Under the pieces are notes generated by a model. The model was not told the origin of the DNA. It did no database searches and saw only the letters and a program-made list of their open reading frames with translations. Positions 50,631 through 62,900 of a stretch of DNA of 64,000 nucleotides are shown piece after piece. The position numbers and the translations under genes are program-made. Source of the DNA: Pseudobacter ginsenosidimutans (GTDB lineage: Bacteria; Bacteroidota; Bacteroidia; Chitinophagales; Chitinophagaceae); contig NZ_CP042431.1 in assembly GCF_007970185.1 (NCBI RefSeq), positions 6,014,001-6,078,000 on the forward strand, written 5' to 3'. The stretch's first letter is position 1, and every line of letters begins with the position of its first letter.

Positions 50631-51928
50631 GGTAGTGTTACATTAAGTGTGTCACTTTTTAAAGATTGAGTTTTAATCTATCACTAAAGATAATGGATAA
50701 TTGGGCCAATGTCTGGTTCCAGTTGTGGACAGGCTTATTCCACTTGGCACATATATTTTCCTGCACCAGGAATAAAAGCTTCATCAGGGCGTCTTCGGAT
50801 TGGAAGGCGCCTTTTGATTTGGTGACAGCTCTTAGTTGACGATGGAAGCCTTCAATGATGTTAGTGGTGTACATGATCCTTCGGACATCCTTGTTATACT
50901 GGAAGTAATTGCTTAGTCTCGGCCAGTTCTTTCTCCAGGATTCTATGACCTTCGGATAACGCTCTCCCCAGTTGGATTCCAACTGATCAAGGCTGCGTTC
51001 CGCCAGTTCTATGGTAGTTGCTTTGTAGACGTTTTGCAAGTCCTTCATAAAAGGCTTGAGGTCTTTGTAAGAGAGATATTTTTGAGAGTTGCGGACCTGG
51101 TGCACAATACATAACTGAACTTCTGTTTTGGGAAAGACAGTTTCAATGGCATCGGCAAAGCCGGTCAGGTTATCGATACAGGCAATGAAGATATCTTCCA
51201 GACCCCGGTTTTGCAGATCAGTAAGTACCTGCAGCCAGAATTTTGCCCCTTCATTTTCCCCAATGTACATACCCAGTAGTTCCTTGTAGCCTTCCTGGGT
51301 GAGGCCGATTATACAGTATACAGCACGACTCACCACACGGCCTTCATGACGAACCTTGTAATGAATAGCATCCAGCCACACAAAAGGATAGACACGTTCC
51401 AACGGGCGGCTGCGCCACTCCTGGATCAGGGGCAGGATCTTATCAGTTACACGGCTGATCGTGGCTGTAGAAGCTTCAAGGCCATACATATCCATCAAAT
51501 GGTCCCGGATATCGCTATAGCTGGCCCCACGAGCATACAAGGCTATGATCTGGCGGTCCAGATCTACTCCTAACGTCTTATGCCTTTTGGGAATCAGCTC
51601 CGGCTCGAAGCTACCATTGCGATCACGCGGTGGGTTGATGTCTACAGTACCAATCGAAGTCTTTACCTGTTTGCGGCCTTTGCCATTCTTACGATTGTTC
51701 TCTGCTGGATCCTCCTCTAAATGAGCTTCCAGCTCCCCATCCAGAGCCCCTTCCAGGAACTCTTTCAGCAATGGGGTCAGCACTCCATCCTTACCTAAAA
51801 GGCTTTCTCCGTTCTTCAAACGACTTGTTGCCTGCTTCTTGAAGCTCTCGAAATCAAAGTTTTTCTTTTCCATGTTGCCAGTTTAAAGTTATTAAACTTT
51901 TTACTGACACACTTTTTGTAATACTCTC
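50631..51928. mobile_element. IS256-family insertion sequence with 8-bp target duplication
   Basis: 1298 bp. The terminal inverted repeats begin GGTAGTGTTACATTAAGTGT at the left and GAGAGTATTACAAAAAGTGT at the right (read inwards), sharing the core TTACA...AAGTGTGTCA. The 8-bp sequence AATTTTTC flanks both ends (50623-50630 and 51929-51936), an 8-bp target duplication as expected for IS256. One intact transposase lies inside. The identical duplication shows a recent transposition. Confidence 0.9.
50659..51873 (-). CDS. IS256-family transposase
   Basis: A 404-residue mutator-type (IS256) transposase. DDE-domain motifs are visible: WLDAIHYKVRHEGRVVSRA with the first Asp, IACIDNLTGFADAIETVFPK with the second Asp, CIVHQVRNSQKYLSYKD (conserved C-x2-H), and MYTTNIIEGFHRQLR with the catalytic Glu. 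Full length with intact reading frame, so it is likely active. It is read on the minus strand within the IS. Confidence 0.95.
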   Translation of the reverse strand: MEKKNFDFESFKKQATSRLKNGESLLGKDGVLTPLLKEFLEGALDGELEAHLEEDPAENNRKNGKGRKQVKTSIGTVDINPPRDRNGSFEPELIPKRHKTLGVDLDRQIIALYARGASYSDIRDHLMDMYGLEASTATISRVTDKILPLIQEWRSRPLERVYPFVWLDAIHYKVRHEGRVVSRAVYCIIGLTQEGYKELLGMYIGENEGAKFWLQVLTDLQNRGLEDIFIACIDNLTGFADAIETVFPKTEVQLCIVHQVRNSQKYLSYKDLKPFMKDLQNVYKATTIELAERSLDQLESNWGERYPKVIESWRKNWPRLSNYFQYNKDVRRIMYTTNIIEGFHRQLRAVTKSKGAFQSEDALMKLLFLVQENICAKWNKPVHNWNQTLAQLSIIFSDRLKLNL

Positions 51929-51971
51929 AATTTTTCAGCTCTGAATTGACAATTTCGGAATTGAAGAGACT

Positions 51972-52271
51972 TCATTCCTTAATTCGGTTTTTCAAATCCA
52001 TTCGCTCATGCAGGATTCTTGCAACTTCAATTCCACCGCCCTTCGCTTTTCTGTAAAATATGACGTGGCGCCCTACCTTAAATCCTAAGATTTCACTTCT
52101 TATTTCGGAATAAGATTTTCCTGAAAAATTGCCATCTGCTAAATCCTGGCAAGTATCCAAAAGCATATAGTAATATTTTTCTGCCTGGAGTTCCGACCAA
52201 ACTTCGTAGGTGTACTCCCAAATTTTAGAGAGGTCTTCTAATGCCTTATTAGAAAGAGAGTACTTAGCCAT
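51972..52271 (-). CDS. parE: ParE/RelE-type toxin
   Basis: A 99-residue type II toxin of the ParE/RelE superfamily: YSLSNKALEDLSKIWEYTYE, LADGNFSGKSYSEIRSEILG, then FKVGRHVIFYRKAKGGGIEV and ILHERMDL, the usual ending. ParE toxins poison gyrase, RelE cuts mRNA; the pattern SxxAxxDLxxIWxYT fits ParE. The start overlaps the end of the antitoxin gene by 8 bp, typical of translational coupling. Confidence 0.9.
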   Translation of the reverse strand: MAKYSLSNKALEDLSKIWEYTYEVWSELQAEKYYYMLLDTCQDLADGNFSGKSYSEIRSEILGFKVGRHVIFYRKAKGGGIEVARILHERMDLKNRIKE

Positions 52272-52515
52272 TTTTTCTCTTTGCTGATTTCAACTTTGCG
52301 AGATGAGTTTTAGGATTAAATTTTTTGACAAATCCACTTTCAAAACCTTCATCAATTGCTTTTTGCAGAGCTACAATTTTAGTTTCTTCTTCTTCTAATA
52401 AACGAAGTCCAGCTCTTATTACTTCACTGGCATTTTTAAACCTACCAGTAGATACTTTACTATCCACAAAATTTTCAAAATGATCACCTAATGAGATTGA
52501 AGTATTTCTTCCCAT
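52264..52515 (-). CDS. parD: ParD-type antitoxin
   Basis: An 83-residue antitoxin from the ATG at 52515 (MGRNTSISLGDHFENFVDSK), with the ribbon-helix-helix fold and RFKNASEVIRAGLRLLEEEE, then an acidic-to-basic tail that wraps the toxin. A longer frame starts at 52593 but crosses the promoter/operator. It autoregulates the pair with ParE, likely through the palindrome at 52538. Confidence 0.9.
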   Translation of the reverse strand: MGRNTSISLGDHFENFVDSKVSTGRFKNASEVIRAGLRLLEEEETKIVALQKAIDEGFESGFVKKFNPKTHLAKLKSAKRKNG

Positions 52516-52537
52516 AGTCCCAAGATTTTTATAAAGG

Positions 52538-52552
52538 TACCAAATTTTGGTA
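52538..52552. promoter_or_regulatory. parDE operator, TACCAAA-T-TTTGGTA
   Basis: A perfect 7+1+7 inverted repeat 23 bp before the parD ATG, overlapping a TACCTTTA -7-like box on the minus strand. Such palindromes are bound by ribbon-helix-helix antitoxins. Confidence 0.55.
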
Positions 52553-52701
52553 ACATGGAAAATCCTGGGTGAGTCATATCCCCATTTTGTCATTTCACTT
52601 GTAATTCATTGCTTTGAATAAAGCTCAATTTTTCTATTATCCGGATCAGCAACTACTGCCATATCTATGTTTTAATCATTCAGAATACCCGCTTTCTTTT
52701 A

Positions 52702-53436
52702 CTACATCTCTATTCTTATCATGGAAAAATCGTCGGTAGGCTTGAGTCCGTACTGAAACTCCAGTTTTTTTAATTTTAATTCGATCATGTCTTCCTTTTC
52801 ACAAAAGCTCTGGTCAAATAATAAGTATTCCAGGACATCGATTTTGCTCTCAACTTTTACCGGACTTATTTTAGTGAAGGTATGAATTCCATCAGTTGCA
52901 AGGCTTATATGGGAATTTACTCCGAAAGTACATTTCTGAGTGTGACTGTTATACCACGTATCAAAATCTTCATGCAGGTGAAATCCCAGGTAATCTGGTT
53001 TATTATCCTGATCAAAATCAATTGTGGAATCGTCTATGCATATGAGGCCATCTCCAACAACTACATAAGCTCCTGTTTTTGCTTGTGCATCCACTAGTAA
53101 TATCACGATAGTAGTTAAGAGTTCTCTTTTCCCTAACCCTAGTTGATTCCTGCATGAATTAAGCTCTAAGAACAAATTCTTCAGGATCTCTTTAAGTTCC
53201 TTCTCGATTGTAATTTGCTCAGTATGATTTTTGAATTCCTGATAGGTTTTTGTTTGGGCTATTTTACGAAGAAGCTTTTTTACGAGTGTAGAGGCAAAAT
53301 AGCTTTCATCAGCCATAGTGCAACCATCCATAACAGCACAGAGTATTTTACTGTCTCCTATTGTCCCTGTAAAAAATTGGTCTTCGCAAAAATCCAGGTG
53401 ATAATCACCCTTCTGTAGCGCAGTATATATTTTCAT
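52702..53436 (-). CDS. PP2C-like serine/threonine phosphatase
   Basis: A 244-residue cytoplasmic protein with PPM/PP2C motifs in order: EDQFFTGTIGDSKILCAVMD with the metal-binding Asp in VMDGC, LLTTIVILLVDAQ, AYVVVGDGLICI (GDG), ISLATDGIHTF (second metal Asp in TDG) and KPTDDFSMIRI (DD near the end). It would dephosphorylate Ser/Thr with two Mn/Mg ions. The VMDGCTMADESYF opening differs from the classical DGHGG, as in the stand-alone prokaryotic branch. No kinase is adjacent. AT-rich. Confidence 0.75.
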   Translation of the reverse strand: MKIYTALQKGDYHLDFCEDQFFTGTIGDSKILCAVMDGCTMADESYFASTLVKKLLRKIAQTKTYQEFKNHTEQITIEKELKEILKNLFLELNSCRNQLGLGKRELLTTIVILLVDAQAKTGAYVVVGDGLICIDDSTIDFDQDNKPDYLGFHLHEDFDTWYNSHTQKCTFGVNSHISLATDGIHTFTKISPVKVESKIDVLEYLLFDQSFCEKEDMIELKLKKLEFQYGLKPTDDFSMIRIEM

Positions 53437-53943
53437 TAAGAACCTACAAGATACGTCAGAACTAATATTTATCTAATAGTTTCTACAAGGGCAAATTCGA
53501 TTAAACAAATTGTATTGTTAAATATCTAGTGAGTTCAATACATTAAATATATGTGCAATTCGTTCTATTTTTGTCTATCCGTTCAATAATTATCGCTTAT
53601 TGGTGTCAGTTACTAGTAGTTCTTATATTGCCAATAGTACTTCTTATGAGTAGAACCACTACACTTCATCTACCAACCACTCAAACACATTAATAACTAC
53701 CAAATAATTTAGAAATTTTTAGCGCATAAAAATTGTTTTATAAATATTGTGTTTATTATTGCATGCGCATCTCCGTTAGTAAAATCCTTTTACAAGTTTT
53801 ACCCGATTATTTGGTTACAGGCTTTCTCTGATTGTGGTTTTTCCATACCCCTATCCATAACTCATCTTTTTTGTTGCAGGCAATCGCCTTCAACAGTCAT
53901 TGCATTTTCTTGAATATTCTATTTATAACCGCAACCTGCAATT
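53437..53943. other. Long AT-rich spacer upstream of the giant surface protein gene
   Basis: 507 bp without gene calls. It separates the PP2C-like gene from the divergently transcribed giant gene and should hold both promoters, but no exact TAnnTTTG box with a -33 partner was found. Confidence 0.5.
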
Positions 53944-56900
53944 ATGATTAAGTTGGCTTTGCTAAAAACAATTGCCTGGATATTGGTAATAATATCCTGT
54001 GCACTCGCTCCGGTATCCGCACAAACACTCCTCACAGAAAGTTTCAACTATACCGGCGGCACTCCACTTACCAGTAACAACTGGACAGTCCGGGCATCAG
54101 GAACACCCGTTATTAATGTTTCTGCAGGCAACTTAAATCATAGTAGCAGCCTTACAAATGATATCGGCAATAAAGTACAGCTAACAAATACCGGCCAGGA
54201 TGTATATCGTACATTCACATCCAGCAATACAACACTGTATGCCGGGATGGTGGTGAATGTTTCGGCAGCAGCTACCGGCGACTTCTTCTTTATACTAGGT
54301 AACAGCACGTCGCCGGAAACCTATGGCAGTAAGATCTATATCAGGTCTGATGGCAGCGGCGGATTCAACTTTGGAGTTGTTCGCGGTACTGGCGGAACAC
54401 CGGTATACGAATCCACATCCCGTTCATTTGGGACCAACTATTTCCTGGTACTGAAATACGAAGTGGTGGCAGGCGCTACCAATGACGCCATAAAACTGTA
54501 TGTTGACCCATCACCTGTTGCAACTGAACCAGGAGCAGCAGCTGTTCAATACAATGCCGCCACAGGCGCAGAGATCTCTGCCTCCTACCCTTTATCATCG
54601 GTTGGGTTGTACCAGGGAACAGCAGCCGCTGCCGCTACGCTCCAGATCGACAATATACATGTATCCACCACATGGGCAGGCATTACAACCGACCAATTTG
54701 ATTACGGCGACGCCCCCAATACCTTCAACAATACTAAAGACGGTGTTTTTGCACCTGCCGTACACAAAACACTTGCCGGTCTAAGGATAGGCGCAACGCA
54801 GCCCGACGCAGAACCGGCTCCGGCCTCTGTAGCGTCCCCCAATAATAACAACGCTCCTAACGGTGACGGCACAGACGAAGATGGTATCGATGTTAGCACT
54901 GATATACTTAAAAAAGGTTTATTTTTTAGCATAAACGTCCCCGTTAGCAACCCGGCCAGCACAACATCGTATCTCTATGGCTGGATCGACTTCAACAATA
55001 ACGGCGTATTCGAATTATCAGAAGCCGCAGATGCAGTTAAAACCATTACAACGGCAGGCAGCAGTACACAAGTGCTCACATGGGCAGCCGCCAAATCAGC
55101 TGCTATCCCCGATGGCATCGATAAGCTTTATCTCAGATTACGCGTCAGTAACCGGTCGCTGATCGACTTCACAACAGCCGCATCAGGCGGTGCACTGATA
55201 GATGAGCGAAGCATCGGCAACGGCGCCGCCAGCACAACCAATGCTGCCGACCATGCACAGGTGACTTCCGGCGAAGTAGAGGACTTCCAGATCGACGTTA
55301 CACGTATCTACGATTTTGGAGATCTCCCGGCTAGTTTCGAAAACGATCTTTCCGGCGCCCCACGGCATGCCATACACGCAGAAGGAGGCCTGGTGCTGGG
55401 TAGCCTGATAGACCTTGAAACAGAAGCGGCTTCTGTAACAAGCCCACAGGAAAATAACGGCGCCGGAGATAATGCCAACGGACAGGACGACGAAGACGCG
55501 TTAACTTCTCCGCCCAGCGTAATCAAGAACGTAGCTTACAGCATTACTGTTCCTGTAAAGAATCCAACTGCTGCAGCTGCATCAGGATACCTGTATGCCT
55601 GGCTGGATCTGAATGGTGATGGAAAATTCACTTCCGATGAACTGGCATCCACCGGAACAGGAACTACCGGCAGTATTGCCATTGGCGCAACCACCAACCG
55701 CACACTCACCTGGAGCACCACACAAACCAATATCATCAACGCCGCCTCTTCAAATATTTACCTGAGGATCAGGCTCTCTTCTATAGCGCTTTCCGACTTT
55801 ACTACAGGCACCAACAATGCGCTTGTTGACGAAAGAGCCATCGGAAATGGCGCTACCTCTACTTCCAACTCAGCCAATGCCACCACCGTATCGCTGGGCG
55901 AAGTGGAAGACTACCAGTTAAGTGTAAACGAATTTGATTTCGGAGATCTTCCTGCTGCGTATGAAAACGGACTTGCAGCAAGACAGATCGCCGTGTCTAC
56001 CCGCCGCATCGGCACGCTGATCGATTATGAAACCTCGGCCGCTTCCGTTGCCGCAGGATTGGACAACAATAACAATAACGGAGACGGAGAAGATGAAGAC
56101 GGTCTGAATGCAACCGATTTGCCTGTAATAAAAAAAGGCGCACCCTTTACTTTTAACATACCTGTTACCGTTAGCGCCACTTCGCAGCTGATAGCCTGGA
56201 TAGATTTCAATGGCAACGGGCAGTTTGAACTTTCGGAAGCAGCCTATACAGCAGCTACCGGCGCCACGCAGGGCTATCGCGCAATTGCGGCAGGCGCCAG
56301 TACTCAGAGTATTTATTTCAGAGGATCACAAACCAACCTGCTCACCGGAAGCCATGCTTACCTGCGCATCCGTCTCACCAGCACCGCTGGCACAGATAAC
56401 GCGGCAACAACCGGAGTAGATGAGCGCAGTATCGGTGATGGATTATCCACCGCTGTATATGGCACTCCACAGGAAGGTGAAATAGAAGATTACCAGCTGG
56501 CAGTAACCACTGATCTGGATTATGGAGATGCACCAGCCAGCTACGAGAACAATAACGCAGCGGCGGCTGTCCCTGCCCGTCAGTATACCACAGATGACCT
56601 GTTCATGGGAAATGCCTATGGCCTGGAAAGCAGTCCTTCGCCTGTTATCTCCCCCGCAGACAATAATGGAAATAATGGAGACGGAGAAGAAGAAGATGGA
56701 CTGTCCGCTACACAGCTGTATATAAGAACAGGAAGCAATAATATTTACACGGTTACGGTAAATAATACTACCGGCGCCGCTGCAACTTTATATGCCTGGA
56801 TAGACCTGAACAATAATGGAAGATTTGAAACAGGAGAAGCGGCAACCGCTGTATCGGTAGCCAATGGCGCCACTACAGCCAACATCACTTTTACGGCTGC

Positions 56901-59900
56901 CCAGGTGAATACCATAACGGTAGATAAAGTGTACATGCGCCTGAGGCTTTTACTGCCTAATACCGATGGTGCTATCGGCGATAATGCAGCCACCACCGCC
57001 ATTGATGAACGCTCCATTGCAGACGGGCTCTCTACCGGTTTATATACCACGGTCTCCCTGGGAGAAATTGAAGATTACCAGCTGACCATCATCAAAGATT
57101 TTGGCGATGCTCCCGCTTCTTATGAAAATGGCGATCCGGCCTCTCAAACCAACAGTAGCGCTCCTTCCGTACTTACCCTGGGTAATACGATCGATTTTGA
57201 GCTGGCCCCTGCATCTGTTACAACACCTTCAGACAACAATACAACTAACGGCGATGGCGCTGACGAAGACGCTGTTACTACACCACAAACCATTACAAAG
57301 GGCGCGCCATTTGTATTGCAGGTGCCGGTAACAATCGGACAGACATTAGCAGCCGGCACAAAATACCTCTATGGCTGGATAGACCTTGACGGTGATGGCG
57401 AATTTGATGTAAACGAACAAACACAGGCTACATTCACCAATACTGCTGCAGGCTCTCTCTTACTGACATTGACATGGACCTCAGCACAAACCAATTCCTT
57501 AACACCTGCAGTGATCAGTTCGGGAAAAACCTATGTAAGACTAAGGCTTTCGTCTGTCAGCATAGCCAATGCCGCTGTAGGCACAGCCAGAGACCAGAGA
57601 AGTTATGGCAAAGGAAATGCAGATGGCGAAATTGAAGACTACCAGTTACTGGTAACCGATCTGGCAGATTTTGGCGATGCTCCCGCTGGTTACGAAAACG
57701 ACCAGGCTGCTTTACCGGTTCCTGCAAGACAGGCGTCTTCCGCTAACCTTAAACTGGGAAATAATGCACCGGATGTGGAGAGCTCTTTAGCGAATGCTGT
57801 AACGGCTCCCGCCTCCAACAATAGTCCCAACGGAGATGGTACAGATGAAGATGGCATATTGGAACTGATACCTGTTTACGATGGCATTGCCTACAGTGCG
57901 AAAGTAAGTGTGTTCAATAATTCAGGCGCTGCCCGTACTCTGCATGGCTGGATCGATTTCAATAACAACGGTCGTTTTGAGAACACTGCCGGCGCCCTGG
58001 AATATGCCAGCGTGAGCGTGCCTGCGTCCGCATCACAACAAACGGTAACATTGACCTGGACAGCCGCGCAAACCGCCGCCATCCCCGCACTGACCAACAA
58101 CCTGTATATGCGCTTACGCATTACCGATGGCGCTTCCGTGGCCGACAATACAACATCCGCAATAGTGGATGAACGGGCCATTGGTGATGGATTGTCCACC
58201 GGAATATACGGCACATTGGCACTCGGCGAAATAGAAGACTACCAGCTGCAGGTGATCACTGATCACGACTACGGCGATAACCCGGCAAGCTATGACAATG
58301 ACCGCACCACTCCCACTCCATTGCCGGTACCGGCACGCCAGGCCATCAGCCAGGCATTGTACCTCGGCCAGCATCCCGCAGATGCTGAAGCCACAGCACA
58401 GCATTCAGCCAATGCCAATGGAGATAATATACTCGGTGTAAACGATGAAGACGCGGCCACTCCGGGCGTCATTACACGCGGTGGTGGTTATGTACTGAAC
58501 GTTTCAGTCACCAACAACACAGGATCAGCTCAAACCTTACACGCCTGGATAGATTTCAATAATAACGGTCGTTTTGAAAATGCAGGAACTGCGCTTGAAT
58601 ATACCAGCGTATCCGTACCTGCATCTGCCAATCCACAAACGGTAACGCTCATCTGGAGCGCAGCACAAAGCAATGGCATTCCCGATCCCGCAACACCGGC
58701 ACAGCTTCATATGCGATTGCGCATTACTGCAGGCGCCGTTGCCGACTTTACTGCAGGCACTAATAATGCCCTGGTAGACGAACGCGCCGTCGGCGATGGA
58801 TTGAGCACCGGAGTATATGCAGCATTGGCATCCATTGGCGAAGTGGAAGATTATGTAATTCCTGTTAGCACCAATTACGATTATGGTGATGCCCCGGCCA
58901 GTTATGAAAATGGTTTGCCGGCAAGAAATATTTCCTCAGCCCTGTTACAGATAGGCGGCACCCCCGATGTGGAAGCCGCCGCACAAAGTGTAGCAGCCAA
59001 TGCCGACAACAACGGAACTAACGGAGATGGCGCAGACGAAGACGGCATCGATCCATCGCTCCATAAAGTGAGCCCCAACACAGTTTTTTCTCTCCCTGTA
59101 AGGGTAACCAATACCTCTGGAACCACACGTGCCCTGATGGGATGGATCGACTTTAACAACAACGGAATATTTGAAGATGCGGAAGCAGCCACCTTCGCAA
59201 ACGTTGTAACAGCTACTTTTGATGGTACTGCAACACTCACCTGGACTGCTGCGCAAAGCCGCAATGTGAATACAGCTCACCTGTACATGCGTTTACGATT
59301 CATCAATGCAGCGGCAACCAACAATGCCGGCACATCAATGGATGAACGCGCATATGCAGACGGCGATGCAACAGGGGTATATCTTGCAGGGCCCAGGGTG
59401 GGAGAAATTGAAGATTACCGGCTTGAAGTAAACCCAACGTATGACTTTGGTGACGTTCCTCTAACCTATGAGGCCAATGCTGCTGCTGCAACGGTTGCAG
59501 CACGCCACCAACCAGCATCCACATTGTTCATTGGTGCAGTGTATGACACGGAAGCAACAGCAAATACTGTAGCTGCCAATGCCAACAACAATAATCCAAA
59601 TGGCGACGGCGCGGATGAAGATGGCATAACCATGAGTTTACCCACCCTGATACCTGGCGGCTCCTATAGCCTGGCAGTAAATGTATTCAAAAGCATTACC
59701 GGCACCGGCACACTGCATGGCTGGATAGACCTTAACAATGATGGAAGGTTCTCTGCCGGCGAATATGCATCAGTGCCCGTAACTGCTGCTACCGGCGCAC
59801 AAACAGCTACCCTCTCCTGGTCGGCTACTCCTTACAGCGGAGTGAGACCCACAACCTATATGCGCATTCGATTTACCACTACTGCCCTGGCAGACAATGC

Positions 59901-62900
59901 AGCTACACCCGCAGTAGATGAACGCTCTATCGGAGATGGATTGAATACAGGCTTATATGGTACAACGCCACCGAATGGAGAAGTGGAAGATTATATTATT
60001 CCTGTAGATGAATCCGGCACTATTCTTCCACTGGCAGATTGCGGAGGACTTGGTAGTATGGATCCGGTGCAGGCAGGTTTTCATGCTACTATTGTAAGAC
60101 CAGCCAGTGGCGGTTACCTGATCTTTGGCGAAAACACCCACGGTGATGGTTTAACCAATTTGACTTCTCCCACCCTGCTGGTATCCGGCAGTAATGGATT
60201 CAACTTTAATGGAGAAGTAAGAATGCTGACAACCGGTTCTTCCAGCGCCTATAACCTGGCTCAATATTTTGCATTGACCACAGCAGGCCTTTATGCATGG
60301 GGCACCCAGGGAAGAGTAGTAGCCACCAGTGTTACCAGCAGTACCGCTATGCAACCCATCAGCCTCCCTCCGGGCATTGCACCAGCACAGGTAAAAATGA
60401 TAGATGCAGGCAGCTCTTATACAACCACTGGTGCAGCCGGAAGTTATTCAAGCCATAATGGTTCGCTGGCTTTATTGACTACCAGTGGCCAGGTTTGGAT
60501 AAGAAGCAGTGTAAACAGCCCCAACACCACAGACGCATTCAATGCAGTTCAGGGAGATGGCAACCTCCTGCCTGATAACTCCAGCACAGGCTGGCACCTG
60601 GTACAAACCAGCGCCGGCGTACCGCTGACCGGCATGTTGGATGTTCGTACAACCGGCACCGTGGCCATGGCTACTGATGGCGTGAAGTTGTATACATGGG
60701 GACGGAATATGTTCACCGGAGACGGAACTGCAGCCACTACCCTGCATTACGCAACAGAAATGACAAGTCCTGCAGCACTTTCCACCCCTATTAAACAGAT
60801 CGATATCGGCTACGGCAATAATATAGCAGCATCCTATTTTGTACTTGACCAGGCAGGTGTGGTGCATGTATTGGGCAATAACAATGCAGGACAATTGGGC
60901 ATTGGAAATACAGTAACACAGTTGAGCTGGAACAGGATTACACAAAAGAATGAAGAGCCGGAAATAGCCGGCAACCAAACGGATATTACTACACCTATAG
61001 GTGTTGTAACCAAAATATCAACCAATAACCACGATGCGTTTCACGGTCGTCTCATGCTGATCACCGCTGATAAAAGAGCTTATCATACCGGAACCAGTAA
61101 CGGCAGCACATCAGGCACCGTTTCGCCAACAAGTACGATGATCCCTACTGCTATGACCAGCTCCAATGGGACCACTCTATTACAGGGAAAGATCACCCAT
61201 ATTGAAGCAGGAGGACATATCAGCGTTATGGCGAAAGAAGGCAGCGATCGTTATGGATATGTTGGCCACACCGCCAGCGGCTCCGATGGCTGTAATGGTT
61301 GTACCGGAAGCCCCTCGGAATACAACTTCGATCAAACGCCGTCTACAGGCCCTCTGTGTGGTATCCAGGCCTTCGACTTCGGTGACCTGGATAACAGGTA
61401 CAACCTGAAAGACAGTGCAAAACATGAGATCACTTATGCACAGCAATCCAACCCGTTAAAATTAGGCGCTCTTGCCGCTGACGCTGATGATGGACCGCAG
61501 ATCTCTGTCGATGGTGCAGAGAACAATGCAGATGGAGACAATATAGACAGTAGAGGTAATGATGAGGATGCGTTTGTTTCATTACCAGCAAAAGTCCCCG
61601 GAGATTATACAATAGCAGTACCGCTCACCAATATCACTGGCAGCACGGCTTATTTATATGGATTCATAGACTGGAATGGTGATGGCGCTTTCAGTAGCAA
61701 TGAAACGGTGGTTGTTCCTGTGCCCAGTTCAGCATCGCAACAAGTGATCAATATCACCTGGACCGATCCGGAACTAACGTTATCGGGTACCTGCGTAAGC
61801 GATGCCGAACAGCTCAGAAGCTTTGTACGCCTGCGCCTGACAACTGATGTGCTATTCGACCACACTGCTACCACCGCAGTAGATGAACGCAGCCACCTGC
61901 TGGCCAGCGATGGAGAAGTGGAAGATTATTATCTCGACTGGACTCCGCAATCAACGCAATTGGATTATGGCAATCTACCGCATGAAGGCAGCCCGGTAAA
62001 CTGGAGCAGGGCCTCTGCCACACTGACTTCAATGGATCTCAGCACCAGCAGGATCTGGCTGGGAGATAACAACAACTATCCCGATCAGGGATGTGCTTCC
62101 AACCAGGCACGCAATGGCGGATTGGTGGTAAAAAAAGCAAGCACTGCAGTTCCGGGCAGCGGTACAGCAGCTGATCCATTCCTGTTGGATGTAGACAATC
62201 CTTCCGGCACCTTCAATTTTGAGATCACTGTAAATGGCAATGGTTCGCCCGCCAATGTATACTGGGGAGTTTGGGTGGATGCAAATGGTAATGGCAACTT
62301 TACAGATGCAGATGATGTGTTTACTTCGGGCGTAACACTGCACGGAAGCCCGGTAACAGTCACTGCACCACTAACCATACTCAACGGAGGAACCAATACC
62401 GGCGCTCTTAATGGCGCGATCCGTGTGGCAGCATCAGCCCAGGATGCAGGTTTCAGTAAACTGCAAAATGGCGCAGTAAATGTGGTGAATGGAGAAATAG
62501 AGGACTACTATATTGCATACCTGACAGCACTGCCGGTAACCCTGATCAGTTTTGACGCCGTCAAGGATGGTCGCAATACACAATTGACCTGGAAAACCGC
62601 CGAAGAATTGAACACGGCAACTTTCGAAATAGAACGTTTGTCTGGCAATTCCAATCAATGGATTACGATCGGTAAAGTAGCAGCGGCAGGCAACAGCACA
62701 GTTGAACGGCAATATCGATTCACTGACGACAATGTATATCCGGGTGCTAATTTTTACCGCTTGAAAATGATCGATCTGGATGGGAAACTGGCATATAGCA
62801 GGGTGCGCTTCGTAGATTTTGGAAATGAGGCATTCCCCATCACCATGTCGCCCAACCCCGCCAGCGATATAGTTACCATCAAGGGACTTACCGGTTCCAA

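Noticed and set aside
52516-52593. Longer parD start
   Set aside because: It would put the operator palindrome and -7 box inside the coding region, and ParD antitoxins begin at the RHH strand encoded from 52515.
54696-62515. Repeat array considered as CRISPR or DNA satellite
   Set aside because: The repeats are about 600 bp at protein level with poor DNA identity and lie within one reading frame.
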